Notes: a model not told the origin generated them from the sequence alone. 64,000 bases of DNA from Aplysia californica (GCF_000002075.1 NW_004797916.1:191546-255545), one strand, 5' to 3'. Shown: positions 46,291 through 59,100, counted from the stretch's first letter. Translations and numbers: made by a program.

Positions 46291-47250
46291 GCTGGACCGC
46301 ATCACTTTATCGATCGATATCTGGGCCAAGACAACTTGGTAACTATTTATAAATTTGACCAGCAATTTACTACATCATTTCTTTACAAGGGCCTGCGCAC
46401 TTCCCGGTCGAAGAAAAAAATTCTCTATAAATTTAGTCTTCAATTTGGTCAAAGTAAGCCCGCCCTATAGAAATCTATAGGGCCTGCATGCTTCCCGGGT
46501 AGCCCGACTCGCGCCCTATATATGGCCTGCATGCTTTCAGGGTTTATTTTGCCCAGGCCTAAGCTGTACCATTCCACAGGGATTCGTCAGGTTTCGAAGG
46601 GTTTTATCATTAAACAATACCGCAAATGAAATATTACAAAACAATTGGGCCTTTAAAGTAGCAACGCTAAATGGGCTTTCACGCGCGGCAAAATTTGGTC
46701 CCCATTTGCGTGCGAATTTTTGGACCAGGTGAGAACGTAAGTGACTAACTTTCTCAAATTCAATCTGCGCTATTTCTGGACCAATGTGAATGAAACTTGG
46801 CAACCAATCAGAAAATAGGGCAGTCTAATGATATGTAGACGAAGTTTGTACACATAAATTGACCTATATATTTGGTGTCGGAAACACTTTCCTATCAGGT
46901 AAACAGAAAACTATAAGGAGCTTGATATTCAACATCGAGAAGATCTATCTTTCCTCTATACTATAGTGCCCTCAAATTCTAAAGTTCTGTGTCAAGTAGT
47001 TGTTTAGAATTTATCATAAAGGTACCACTACCCCCCTACCCAAAGCGGCTTCCCACGGAGAAAGGCCATTTTCCCCTCATTCCCTCAGCAAATGTATGTG
47101 ACCTACAAATCCCCGCAAGACTATTCCGAGCCCGTTCATTGGTTACTTGTAAAAGGGCAATGGCGGGCGAGCGCATCCGGTTGTTCTTCTCTGCTCGCCT
47201 CGAAAGGAAAAAATGTTTTTTAATTGTACGGCATGCTAGATTAATTAAAT

Positions 47251-48402
47251 AGACCTGCATGTGAGCCTCAACCAGATTGTCTGAAAATTTTGTGCACCCC
47301 CCCCCCCCGCCCCCCAAAAAAGCCTTAGTGGGTGTCATAAGGAAGGACATCCGAGTAACGAGCGACCACCCCAACAAACACAATAAAGAAGAGACCTAAC
47401 CCTAACCCTACCCCAAAAAGAACCTGCATCGGGCCTCATCTTAAAGGGATTCGCATGTAAAAAGGCCAAAACAAGTACTAAATGAAAAAAAAAATTTAAT
47501 TAAAAAACCACACTCCAAAACAAACAAGGAGCATATATTCTAGATTCTTGATCTAGATCTAGATCTAAATTTTATCTATATGGCTTACATCTACATTGCT
47601 ATAGGGTTTGATACAATAACACAATAGAATTGGAATATGAATCCTCCATATAGACTATAGATCTAGATCTAGATATCTAGATCTACTAGACTAGTAATCT
47701 AAAAAATAAATCTAGATATAGATATAGAAAAATCTAGATCTAGATCTAGATCTTGAAGAACAAGTGAATAGGAATAGATTCTAGGCTTTGAACTAGAAAT
47801 CCGCATCCGATTCCGAACAGAGGGACTCAGCTGAGACTATAGATCTAAATATAATAATAATAATAAATAATTCACGCACCTGATGAAATGCTTATTTTTA
47901 CCAATATTAATATTACAGCACAACCTATGATAGGGTTTGACACAATAGAATTGGATTATGAATCCTCCATTGAGGTCTATAATGATCTCTATATAAATCT
48001 AGATCTAGATTCTATTAGAACAAGAGAGTCGGACTTGAATGAATCCACACGATCTGAACAATTGAATTAGTCAACAAACGAAATTGAAAATGGCCGCTCG
48101 AGCACGAAACTGAAAGTAGATAATTTAAGTTGTCCTTTTTCGTATTCGCATTTCTACTTAGGTTCCGACAATTATGTCGGAAACGCCGACGTCGGCAGTC
48201 GGCGGTGTGCGCGTCGATGGTCGGCACGAAAACGAAAGTGCCGACGAAGCCGACGGGAGAAAAAGGGGTCGCTGGCAGTCGGCCAGGCCTCGCACTACGC
48301 ACATTGACTGATACTAGGCGGGCCTAGCGATAGCATCGGCCGGTTCGTGGGTCGGGTCGCGATTGTCGGACTTCAGACGATTGTCGGCAAACATGCAGGT
48401 CT
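47251..48402. mobile_element. Non-autonomous DNA transposon with 8-bp target duplication, inner layer of the nest
   Basis: TIRs AGACCTGCATGT and ACATGCAGGTCT, flanked by AATTAAAT on both sides (47243-47250, 48403-48410). The 8-bp duplication suggests a hAT-like element. Interior: AGATCT-rich arrays, a repeated GAATCCTCCAT segment and GTCGGC palindromes. No transposase. Confidence 0.82.
47540..48012. repeat. AGATCT-rich array with internal duplication
   Basis: Many GATCTA/AGATCT units. A segment of about 60 bp with TATAGGGTTTGA...GAATCCTCCAT occurs twice (about 47600-47660 and 47930-47985). Confidence 0.8.
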
Positions 48403-49280
48403 AATTAAATTATATTTTATGGTTGGCGAAGTCTAAAGTCATTTAAGAAAGATTTGCCAATATGTGGGTAATCCACATTTTGCCGACCTTTACAACCCCA
48501 TGTAACTTTTTTAAATTTAAGAACCAATTCTTAAAATTCAAAAAGCATACTTCTTGGAATAAACTCTTTCTTAGGTATCAAAAAAGGGCAAAAGCGAAAA
48601 ATTATATTTTCATTGGCATTGCTAAAAGGCCAAAACCCCTTTTTAATTTACAGTGAATAGATCTAATAAACATTTTTATTTTAAAAATAGATTAAAATGA
48701 AAAAGAAAAGTGCTTCAGAATAAAAGAGTGTAATTTAACTGCCGAGAGTTGGGTCTTATTACCTTACATTTTTATTTTTTAACAAGTCCAAGACGGTACA
48801 AACGCAACCTGGAAAGAATAATAATTTTTTTTAAACGGAGTAGCTCTAGATGTGTATGCTCCTGTACGCATAGCCTCGCAGCTATGGGTACAGTCCTCCA
48901 TTTTACATTATATAACAAGCTAGGCTTGGTAGGCGGATCATATAATAACCAGATACTACAAGTGGACAAACTTAACCTGGAAGCGTGCAGGCCCTTTATA
49001 AAGGCCGTGACTGCGTAGCCAGGCTACCCGGGAAGCGCACAGGCTCTATATATAGGGCTGACCTACTTCGACCGGGAGGCGCGCAGGCCCTATATAAAGT
49101 ATAAAGGGCATAGACGTTGACCTTTTTTAATGGAAACTTTCAGTATTCCTTGGAAAATGACGTAGTAAATTACAGGTCAAAGTCATAAATAGTGACCAAT
49201 GACTTTGCAAGTTATCTGATCTCTACCTTGTAGAGCGTCTCTTGGCCAAGATATCGATCGATAAAGTGACGCGGCCCAGC

Positions 49281-50321
49281 CAAAGATCGTTAATAGTAAG
49301 ATAGTTCACTCCTTTGAGTCAATTAAAAGAGTGTCCACAAAATCCGGTGGCTTCCTCTTCGGAGGGCCGTACGCAAAGCTATAGCACAAAAAAAAAACCC
49401 ACACATAAATGCAAAAAAAAACAACATAAGAGCGGACCATTGCACAGCTAGGCTCAAAAGTAGTTCCAGCTTCATTCAGTGTTGGGTCCACAAAGTTCAA
49501 TCTTTGAACCTTCAATCTTACTGAATTTTTTTTTTTTTTTAAGCAGATTTCCATAAAAATACGGAAGCTTAGAAGCACTAGGCAAAGGTTGGGAGGGGTG
49601 GGGATAGCATGGTAAGGAACCTAACCCTTACTAACCTGGATCCAACAAATAGACTGCATAAAACACAGTGCACTCAATCAGGTGTGTCAGGTTATATCAC
49701 TAATCAGGGAGTGCAACTCAGGTCTAACTTTCACAATTCCTCATACAGAGTGCCCACTACGAATGGGATCGGCAGATCACCTGACACGGTCGCCTCAAAA
49801 ACATGTAAATTGGTTATCAGTTTCAGGCAATCAAGTCCAGCGATCGGCCATATCCAGCCACACAGTGGGCACCCTATTAGCCTACTGAAGTGACTGATTC
49901 GGACTCTACTCTATTCGGACTCTGAAATGAGTCTAGCATGACGTCCTTTATACCTCCGACCCTTGTTCCTAAATATTTCCAGCATTTATGAAATTTTTTT
50001 CGATTATAATGATAACAATAGACGTGAGCTTTAATATCCAGTTACTAGATCTCTATCTAAACTGGCCATCCCTGGGTTATTAGTTTGAACAGAACAACTA
50101 AGTTGAGTTGACCTTGACGGGGGCAAAGTTAATTAGGTCGACCAATGAGATTGCGTGTGTAGCAATATCGCACTCTCTGCTTGCTGTGGGAAATGGTGTT
50201 AGGAAGAGGCCACGGCTGTCCATCCTGTGCGATGTGACTTCAAAAATAAATAATTGTAACAGAAAAACAACAAAATGAAATTAAATAGATGTATGTGGAA
50301 AGACCATTGGTGGTGGAAGTA
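49281..50321. other. Intergenic sequence without recognised features
   Basis: About 1 kb with no recognised element or exon. Short ORFs here show no family motif. Two isolated words of the CGGACTC type occur near 49905-49925. Confidence 0.35.
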
Positions 50322-51063
50322 CAGTGGAATGCGGATTCAACGAGGTCACCGGGCTAGACCTAAAATCTCGTTGAATCTGAGTGTTCATTATAGCAAACAT
50401 GAGGTTTTGTGCAGATAATTACAGGCACTGAGCAAGTAATGTGTAAAGAGAAGTCCCAAGTAGTGCCTGAAATGCCTGCATATTATGAGCTGTGTAAAAA
50501 AAAAAGACCGATTCGTTCAGAATCTGAGAATCGCGCCTGTTTCATCTTGATTGTTTACCAAAAAGTTGTGTTCCTGTGTAGAGCCTAGCATACGACAACT
50601 TTTGATTACATAGACCAGAGCACAATTCATTATATAGATCTGACGCGTTTGTATCTGCGACGTTCAACGCCGGGACCACTATTGCCCCCCCCCCTCCCCG
50701 ACACCCATGCAGGCTGCCCATCCGACCCCGACACACGCTAGAGTAGACACGTGCGCGTGTCAACAACGCATGTGTTGGTATGAAAAAAGACCGCTGATTG
50801 GTCGTTTGCAATCGGTTAAGTGAATAATGGTTCATGATGCAGGTGCAATGGATGGTTTCTGGGAATCCGGGAATAGATAAAGTTCGTTCTGGGAGAAAAA
50901 TTAGCGAAGCCAGGTCTGCGGGGGCTGTTCACCCTGGAAGCGACCTCGTTGAATCCGAGCTCGCTAATTTAGGTGCTCGTTGAATCCGGGTTATTTTTAT
51001 TGATTTTAAAGAAGAAAAAAAAACGGGGAATCCATCTCATCTCGTTGAATCCGAGTTCCACTG
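50322..51063. mobile_element. MITE with CTCGTTGAATCCGAG end words
   Basis: TIRs CAGTGGAATGCGGATTCAAC and, inverted, GTTGAATCCGAGTTCCACTG, flanked by TA (50320-50321, 51064-51065). The word CTCGTTGAATCCGAG or close variants recurs several times near both ends. No coding capacity. Confidence 0.85.
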
Positions 51064-51222
51064 TAATGATGACACTGTGGTAGTGGTGGTGGAAAGACCA
51101 TGAGTTGTCGGTTACCATAGGCCTACTTAGACACTGCCATTGGGTAGTCTAATGAGAGTGCAGTCTTTTTACTTTCTAGATCTAGAGTCTAGTTCCAATT
51201 CTGGGTTATGTAAAGGCCGTCA

Positions 51223-52200
51223 TTATTCGGACTCGAGTCCGAATAACATTTTTTCATATTCGGACTAGAGTCCGAATAAAAAAATTTCATATTCGGACTC
51301 GAGTCCGAATAAGAAAAAATGCTATTCAGACACGGGTCCGAAAAAAAAGGAAGTGTCTTCCAGAAAGATCTAACATTCAGTGCTTCCAATTTTCCGCCAT
51401 TTTTTAGTTTCCCCCGCACCTTGTCTGCCGATCCGATGCCCGCCGCCTCGTTGATACGCCCCCCCCCCTCCCCATGTTTCCCACTTTCTCTGTTGTAGAA
51501 AAAGGTAAAATTGAAGATTAGCAGATCTCCTGGCACCTGCATATTATGAGCTGTGTAAAAAAAAAAGTTGTGTTGCTGTGTAGAGCCGAACATACGGCAA
51601 CTTTTGATTCCATAGACCAGCGCACAATTCAGTACGTAGATCTAGGTCAAGACTAGCTTATTATTGTAATGATCAGTTGCCGGGGGGGAGGGAGACTGAC
51701 GCGTATGCGACGTTCAACGCCCGGATCGATAGCCCCCAAACACGCACACACAGCCACACGTGTGCAGGCGCTCTAACTTTTCAGGCCGGCCTCAAATTCA
51801 TCATAAGATAAACTCGGCTCCGGCACAATTTAACGCCATTTTGCCCAAAGAGATCTCAGTCTCTACCCAGCCTGAGGCGAGTCATGAGTGAGGCAGGACA
51901 GGAAGCCGGAGTCACGAGTCGCAGGAAGTCGGAAGTGATGTCATGCTGGACAAGAATCAGAGTCCGAATAACATTTTTTCATATTCGGACTCGAGTCCGA
52001 ATAGTCACTTCGTTATATTATGTAAAATCCCCCGCCGACAGTCATATTATGTAACCCCCTTACACTCACATAACTCACAAAGAAGCTGAGTCCGAATAAA
52101 TAAAACATTTTTTTCGGGCCCATGTCTGAATAGATAAAACCCATAAATTCGGACTTGAGTCCGAATAGATAAAAATTATATCCGGACTCGGGTCCGAATA
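51223..52200. mobile_element. Element bounded by CGGACTCGAGTCCG palindrome arrays
   Basis: Perfect palindrome ATTCGGACTCGAGTCCGAAT at 51225-51244, repeated with small changes three more times to about 51340. Similar words recur at 51960-52005, 52087-52165 and 52181-52200. The non-palindromic middle is shared in part with 50322-51063. Target duplication not resolved. Confidence 0.65.
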
Positions 52201-52405
52201 GAGCTGGCCTTAGCCTACACTTTACTTCAGGTTAGCCTGGGTAAAGACCTACTAACCAGTTTCACAGAACAAACTCGGTAAGACCTTCTTCAGGGGACAG
52301 TATTAGTATTTCCTGCCTGAGGCTAAACCTCCCTGAGCTAATCTCAAGTAACTTGTTTATTAGCAAGCGGAGTCAACAAGCAGAGATACGGAACATTGGA
52401 AGTGG

Positions 52406-53157
52406 CTATTCTCATCCGGGGTGAGAATAGAAATACGATCGACCTCTCACCCCGGGTGAGACTTGCGACCGTAGGCTATTCTCACCCGGTTTGAAACAAG
52501 ACCTGTTTTTCCTAATTTCTGAATATTTTCTATCGATGTGGATGATCAAATTGATAAAATCCAATAAAAAATTACGTTATAGCACAAAAGTAAGCTAATT
52601 TGATCGTCTTCAAAGTTGCTATGGCTATTTCACTGTTCGAATCGAGCCGAACTACGCGGGTCGCCATTTTGTTTTGCCCGGAAGTTCTCGTAAGATCTAC
52701 TCCTCCCCTCTCTCTCTGTCTCTTTCTGAATACTGTCTATCGGTGTGGACGATCAAATTGACCAAAACAAAGTTAAAAAATGATGTTAAAACACCAAAGT
52801 AAATTAATTTGGTTGTCTACAAAGATGCTACGGCTATTTAACTTTTCGAATCGAGCCGAACTACGCGGGTCGCCATTTTGTTTTGACCGGAAGTTCTCGC
52901 GTTACTCCTCTCTCTCTCTCTCTCCACTGCCCACAGACAAAATTGTACGCTTTTAGTAGGCTACAGTTGTAATGGAACGTTTGTTCACGGCACAGAATTC
53001 TACAATTTTTCTGTTATCACAGTGTAGAATTCTGTGGTTTAGGGTGAACGCAAAATTTGTTGGCCTAGATCTAGATCTAGGCTATAACGGTGAGCGCGCA
53101 CCGGGTGAGAATAGCCAAAAGACTCGCCTGCACTATTCTCACCCCGGGTGAGAATAG
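52406..53157. mobile_element. Element bounded by CTATTCTCACCCGGGTGAGAATAG palindromes
   Basis: Near-palindromes of CTATTCTCACC...GGTGAGAATAG lie at 52406-52430 and 53132-53157, with half-units next to each. The middle is a tandem duplication of about 205 bp. No transposase. Confidence 0.65.
52518..52925. repeat. Two tandem units of about 205 bp
   Basis: Units 52518-52724 and 52725-52925 share TCGAATCGAGCCGAACTACG then GGGTCGCCATTTTGTTTTG and end in CT-rich runs. Confidence 0.85.
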
Positions 53158-54826
53158 AGGTGGCCCAGAGATACATCTCACCCTGTCTGCTGTTATTGTG
53201 ATTGAGGCTGAAGGTGAATGTGAGCTTTCAGGCTGAAGTATGCTAGATCTAACAACTAAAGATTCAACCACTGAAGTAAGTCAAGATCTAAACGTCTCAG
53301 ACTAATTTTACTGACTTATCAAGCGCTCGGCGAGTTAACAGAGCTCAAGTGAGAACTTGAACGGGTGCGAATCTTCGACACTGGGCCTTGTGCAGCAAAT
53401 ACAGCTACGGTCGTAACGGTTAACTGTGTAGAGCCTAAATCAAGCTGGTGTAGCTGCCTTTCATAGCATTCATGTGCCATGAGCAGTGCACGGACGTCCA
53501 AAACTCGAAAATAAAAGATAGGACTCACATCATAAAAACAATGGAAATATTTCTGTTGATGTTGTTAGACTGTTTTACCTTTATTACCTGTAATGTTTTG
53601 ATGATGTTTGCCACAAGTTACACCAAAAAGAAAAAGATCAAACTATTAAATTTTACGCTGCAACTTAACTTCATGTATTTACAAACTGATATCTACAGAA
53701 AAGAAAAAAACGCGATGAGCACGACATGTAAAATGGAAAGCTAAAGACACTCTGTTTCAAACAACTTCTGACAACATCCATGAAAGCACAATCATGTCGC
53801 GCATGCGCAAATTCGGGGTCACCGATTTTTTTCGTTTGGCTGTTAGTAAAACAGGAATATTCTCAAAATTTGCACACAAATCTTATGTCGTGCATACATT
53901 TATTTTGCAGATTAGGACAAATTTCTACTTGAATAGCACAACGCATGAAATAAGCCTCATTTGATCAATTTTTTAGCACAAATTCAGATTCATTTCCGGG
54001 TCATGTTGGCATCCATGTTTGGTCACGTGGGAGTACATTGCCTCAACGCAACAATCCTCTCTCATAGATTTTGCCAATTTGCCGTTTTACATTTTACAGT
54101 TGACTGCTTGACACTGACATTTGACGTAGATCTACAACAACGCAGTAGGCATACACTCAGCCATGCTTTTAGAGCTCATCAGGGTGCGCGACTCAGGTCT
54201 ATACTTTACATTAGAGTAGATCCCTTACTTAACTGTACTTTAGTAGTTACACTGACAAAGCAACAAACTCAAACAGACTGACACGACCTCCAGAGAGAGA
54301 CCAAAACTCTGTCTACGGGGAAGGCCACACAAAAGATGGATGGGGGAGTCAAAGGGAACCCAAAGAAACTACGTCTCAGGTGAAAGAGCAACATGGTTGG
54401 CCAACCTCAAAAATACTGCATCTCCCCTCGACGCTCATATAGATCTAGCTCCAGAGAGTGAACAAGTAAAAAGTACAGTTGGCACAACCTTTCGCGTTAA
54501 ATTCATGGTTGATATCGACTAACTAAATCTATGCTGAACATTTTCAATCTGACATTTCCATATCATATGCACATGCATTCAAGTGCAATTTAATTCCACC
54601 CCTTAGACAACACAATTCAAATACCATTTACCAGTCCATAATATGTCCAATCCTTGTATTATGCATTTCATTTTGATTGTGCTGTCCATATATAATATAT
54701 AGCGCACATTATGCAGGCATGTACGTGTGCCTCTGTATAGAAGCATGACAGTTTTCCTACCGGGTGGGGTAAATCTACTTGATTAGGTTCAAATACAATT
54801 AGTCTATATCCTAAAGTTCAATAATA
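53158..54826. other. Intergenic sequence without recognised features
   Basis: About 1.7 kb between two MITEs. No exon, repeat or RNA gene recognised. Confidence 0.35.
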
Positions 54827-55770
54827 CAGTAGTCTCCACCTAAGATCCCACCGCTTACGATACCGGTTCGCTTAAGATCCCGTTGTTTTAGGAAAACAGA
54901 ATTTTTACTATACAAAAGTCACCCCTAAGATCCCGCTCTGATGGTCTACATTCGGCTAAGATCCTGCATTTCAGATCATAATTTGCTATTTAAAAAAAAA
55001 AAACGGGTGGGCACAGCCGATCAACCAAGAGTAAAAAGTTGAGATCAATAAACTGTCCGTCGCGTCAAAGATCAGCCACTATCGTGAATGTGATCACATA
55101 TATGTTGTAAAACTCGATGAAGGGATACAATGTTTGCCCCAGACGGGATCATACCGGGGTGTGAACTGACCGACGCGTTTGTTTTCCCCACGCATCGCAC
55201 TCACACCTGAGCTCGCCACCTAAGCTTGCATCACTCGCTGGGTGGGTAGGGCCTACGAGTTCGCTCCTGGCGGGATCACATCGAACCGTGAACTCCTCCT
55301 TGACCATTGCAGGAGTTGTCTCTACTCCTGAATTTGTGAGACAGACTGAATTTTAATTGGTGCGTTCACAACGTAATGGTGTGTAACGACAAAGGCGGTT
55401 TGGAGGGGGGGGGGGGGCTCAGTCAGAGATGGAAAGCTATACATTTTTGGCAGGTAAAGAGGAGGGGCAACTGGATAATCGTAGATCCTGAGACTCATGA
55501 TAGGATAATAAGTGAAAATGGCTCGCCTCATGCCACTATGCACCGTGATAGGTCATCAAGGTTAACCACTCTTTGCTCGCCATATGCCATAAACCCACCA
55601 AGGGGGCACGTCAGCTCATTGCAGAGTGGAGGGAGACCATTTTACCGATTGTGAGCCTTAACATGGGTCAACATAGATTCTTTCCTGGGTTCGTCGGTAA
55701 AGATCCCTGTTCGCCTAAGATCCCGCGTTTCCTTGCTCCCGAGCACCGGGATCTTAGGTGGAGACTACTG
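54827..55770. mobile_element. TA-flanked MITE with TAAGATCCCG end words, copy 1
   Basis: TIRs CAGTAGTCTCCACCTAAGAT and exact inverse, flanked by TA (54825-54826, 55771-55772). TAAGATCCCG recurs at least four times near the left end and twice near the right. 944 bp, no transposase. Ends 375 bp upstream of the DRG1 start codon. Confidence 0.9.
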
Positions 55771-56145
55771 TATCAGATGAATGCTAATTCATGCTATCAT
55801 CAGAAAAATATTAATTTATTTTTCCATCCTTCCAAATTACCCACCCTCTTGGAGATTCTTTGCCCCACACTTGAGTGTTGAGGCACATAACTGCTAATTG
55901 AAATATATATCTGAGTGCCTTCGAATGTTTTAATCTGCAATAATTTTTCCTGCAAAATGCTACAAGGGGCCTATTGCAAAAGATCATTTGAGTTTAGATC
56001 AATCTTTTGATTCAAGTTTTAGAATATTTTTAGTCACCCAAGAGCGAGCAACTGTGACTGAAAGGCTTGTAATGTTTTCACGTCCCTGGACAGCTGAAAT
56101 TGTCTGCGATAGAGAAAGTAGAAGACACGGTTCCACACCGCCAAG
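55771..56145 (+). promoter_or_regulatory. Probable DRG1 promoter / 5' UTR region
   Basis: The 375 bp between the end of a MITE and the DRG1 start codon. This is the only non-repeat sequence directly upstream of exon 1, so the core promoter or a 5' UTR probably lies here. No clear TATA box or other named motif is visible. Confidence 0.35.
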
Positions 56146-56184
56146 ATGTCGATTCTTCAGAAAATTGCCGATATTGAGTCCGAG
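56146..56184 (+). CDS. DRG1: DRG1 coding exon 1
   Basis: Encodes [13 protein letters not shown] (13 aa), the usual short DRG1 N-terminus (human MSSTLAKIAEIEAE). Donor GTTTGT is weak. Intron 1 is 2.96 kb and carries two pieces of the TAGCAATGCC element family. Confidence 0.9.
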
Positions 56185-59100
56185 GTTTGTTGTTGTATTT
56201 GCTAAGAACTACTTTTTGAACGAACTTTCCCTTTCTTAAATATGTAAGTGTTTTATAGACCATAATATGTTTATCTATACCGCTATATGACTCGTTGAGC
56301 AGTTGACCAATGTGGTTCATGTTGTAACAGTTAACAGGCTATATATTCTTGGCCTTGGCCCTATTGCTATTGGGACTGAGGGATCACTTGACAGAGATTA
56401 ATTCTACGACAAGGCTACTGATGGTGAAAAATGCTTTGGGGGAGGGCTGTGGCTCTTCTTGAACTGTTGCATTACTCAAAGATGGCATGGTAGTGGGTTT
56501 TGAGTGGGTAATCCCGTCAGCATCGCCATCTGTAGCCCTTGCTTGTCTCTGTTTAGATCTACTGACTTGTTAGATCAAAGTTACTCTGAGCCTACAGGGA
56601 GCACCTCTAGCAGCACACCTCTGTGATTGGCCCAAATATAGATCTAGATGAGGTATTTCCGCCACCTGTTTTTCTCGTCTACCACGGTGGGAAGATTGAA
56701 GAATAGCGGACCACTCGTATTATTGCGCGAGAATGGGGGCGGAGGAGGGGGGGGGGGGGGTCCACCCTGACACACTTTAAATAACTTTTTATTTATGAAC
56801 CGATTCTCAAAATTCAAGAAGCATAATTCTTAGAATTGAAAATTCTTTCTTAGGTACCAAAAAAAAAGGGGACAAAAGTGAACATTTAAATTTTCATTGG
56901 CATTGCTATACTCTGCTAGCAGAATGAATGGCACATCTCAGTTTTGCAACTTTGCAACTTTTGAGAAAAAGGGAAAAAACTCTTCAACTAGAGTATCATC
57001 TAATAATTGATCTAATAAAAATAAAGTGGTAAAATTTGCCACGCAAGTTTCTTTTGTGAGTGCCAGTGCATTTTTGTTTTGATTTGACCAAAAGATAGAC
57101 ATGTAGCACAACCAAACAAAATTAAGAGGTTAGTTGCATCTTGGCACAACTCTGAGCTAGGCCAGAGATGACATGCATGATGAATGAGGTGCCAATTGAT
57201 TACGAAAAAAAAAATCTTTCAACCTTTCAGACCATGTAATGACGTGTGCATGTGGACTCATAACTTACAGATCATCATTGTCTCGAAAATCTAGATCTAG
57301 ACGTTGCGATAATCAGCCTGAAGGCTGGGCAAAATCTGAATAATTTGAGAAATCAAAATCCAGATTTTTATATATTCGGAGAATTGGTGCATCTATATAT
57401 ATAGGGCAGGGTAATACTTTTCTTGATCTGATAGAGAGAGATTACCGGGTCTGGGCGCTGAAACTTTCAGACATCACAAAAGAGTTCCCCTACCAGGTCT
57501 GTATACTTCGTGACTTTGTTCCCGGTTACAGGGTCTGTATACACTTCGTTGAAGAATACCGGACCAGTGGATTGGGACTACCTTTGCATATATGTCTCGA
57601 CCTTGAAATTCATGATTTTCCCCAGTTTTAAATATCTCTCAATGAAGAATCTCGGACTGGTAGTTCAATACATTAATTTAAAGTAGCAATGCCAATGAAA
57701 ATTTAAATTTTCACTTTTGCCCTTTTTTTTTTGGTACCTAAGAAAGAATTTTCAATTCTAAGAATTATGCTTCTTGAATTTTGAGAACTCGGCAAAATAT
57801 GGATGACCCACATATAGGAAAATACTCCTAAAAAGTGGACCACGCAGTAGCAGATTCTGTAAGAAAATCGACGATATCTCGGTAACTAATCGGAGTGTTC
57901 GAGAGAAACTTGGCTACCCGATGTGTTTTTGAGTGTAGAAATCATTTCTGCAGTCAGATTTACTACCAATTTCGTAGTTATTTTGTTATAATTAAAATCG
58001 TGGTGTACATATTACGATTTTGCGAAAAAGGGGTGTCGGGATGAGTCCATTTTATTTATAGCATCGTATCACAACATGGGATCTTTGAGAATATATGTCG
58101 GCAGCGTGACTAAATAATTGCAAAGCTTTTTATGATGACTTTAGACCATGCCAACCTTAAAAGATAAGTTAATTCAATCTAGCATGCCGTACAATTAAAA
58201 ATTCTTTTTCCCCGTTGAGACACGAACACCCCGAGACGAGATAACCTCGCCTCGGAATACCCCCATTGCGATGTTACAGGGGAATAGAGAGAAAAACAAC
58301 CGGATGCGCGCGCCTGCCATTGCCCTATTTCAAGTGACCAATGAACGGGCCCGGAATAGTCATGCGGGGATTTGTAGGTCACATACATTTGCCACGAGAG
58401 TGAGGGGAAAATGGCCGGTCTCCGTGCGAAGCCGCTTTGGATAGGGGGGTAGTCGTGTATTTATGATCGGGTCTAAACAACTACTTGACACAGAACGTTC
58501 AAATTTGAGCACACTATAGAGGATAGATAGATCTATTACCATCTCGGCGTTGAAATTCAAACTCCTTATAGCTTTCGGTGTACACGATACGAAAGTGTTC
58601 CCGACACCAAAAGTATAGGTTAATTTATGTGTACGAACTTCAACGTCCACATATCATTAGTTTGCCCTATTTTCTTATTGGTTGCCGAGTTTCATTCGGA
58701 TTGGTTCGGAAATAGAGCAGACCGAGGTTGACAAAGTTATTCACCTACGCTTCGGCCGGGTCCGCAAAATCGCCCGTAAACGGGGACCAAATTTTCGCCT
58801 CGCGGGAAAGCCCGATTGGTATTGCTACACAGTAATATAATGTACTTGCCTTCATTCTCTTCCTCTTGGATAAAAGTGAATTTGGTTAAAGTTGAATGTG
58901 TGTTATAGCTATCACAAATCACAAGGAAAGTTTTCAGTCCCTTTCAACCTGCTTCACACGGTGACTGAAAACAATCTGAAGTTACTTGCTGTTCTTAAAT
59001 GTTTTGAACATGATCTTGTCATAAATAGGCTACAGTTTAGAAAGATAAGTTATGCTGTTTTAACATTTCAAAATTATTACTGTCTTTATTTTTATATAAT

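Larger units (their letters stand above)
46659..48624. mobile_element. TAGCAATGCC-family TIR element, copy C, middle layer of the nest
   Basis: Begins TAGCAACGCTAAATGGGC and ends TTTTCATTGGCATTGCTA, collinear with copies B and D. It is interrupted by an insertion at 47251-48402. Confidence 0.8.
46291..49280. mobile_element. Long-inverted-repeat element, outer layer of a three-level nest
   Basis: The outer arms, about 46291-46550 and 48965-49280, are inverted copies of each other. Each has GCTGG.CCGC.TCACTTTATC at the outside, then ATCGATCGATATC, then two to three units of a CCTGC..GCTTCCCGGGTAGCC repeat. The interior holds copy C of another family. Confidence 0.75.

Noticed and set aside
47395-47414. 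CCTAACCCTAACCCTA, telomere-like
   Set aside because: Only about three units inside a transposon; too short to be an interstitial telomere array.
51223-52200. Regularly repeated palindromes, CRISPR-like at first sight
   Set aside because: Eukaryotic context, spacers of unequal length, repeats fully self-complementary and found only at the two ends of a mobile-looking segment.
53961-54281. 106-residue plus-strand frame in the intergenic region
   Set aside because: No recognised family and no repeat or exon context to support it.
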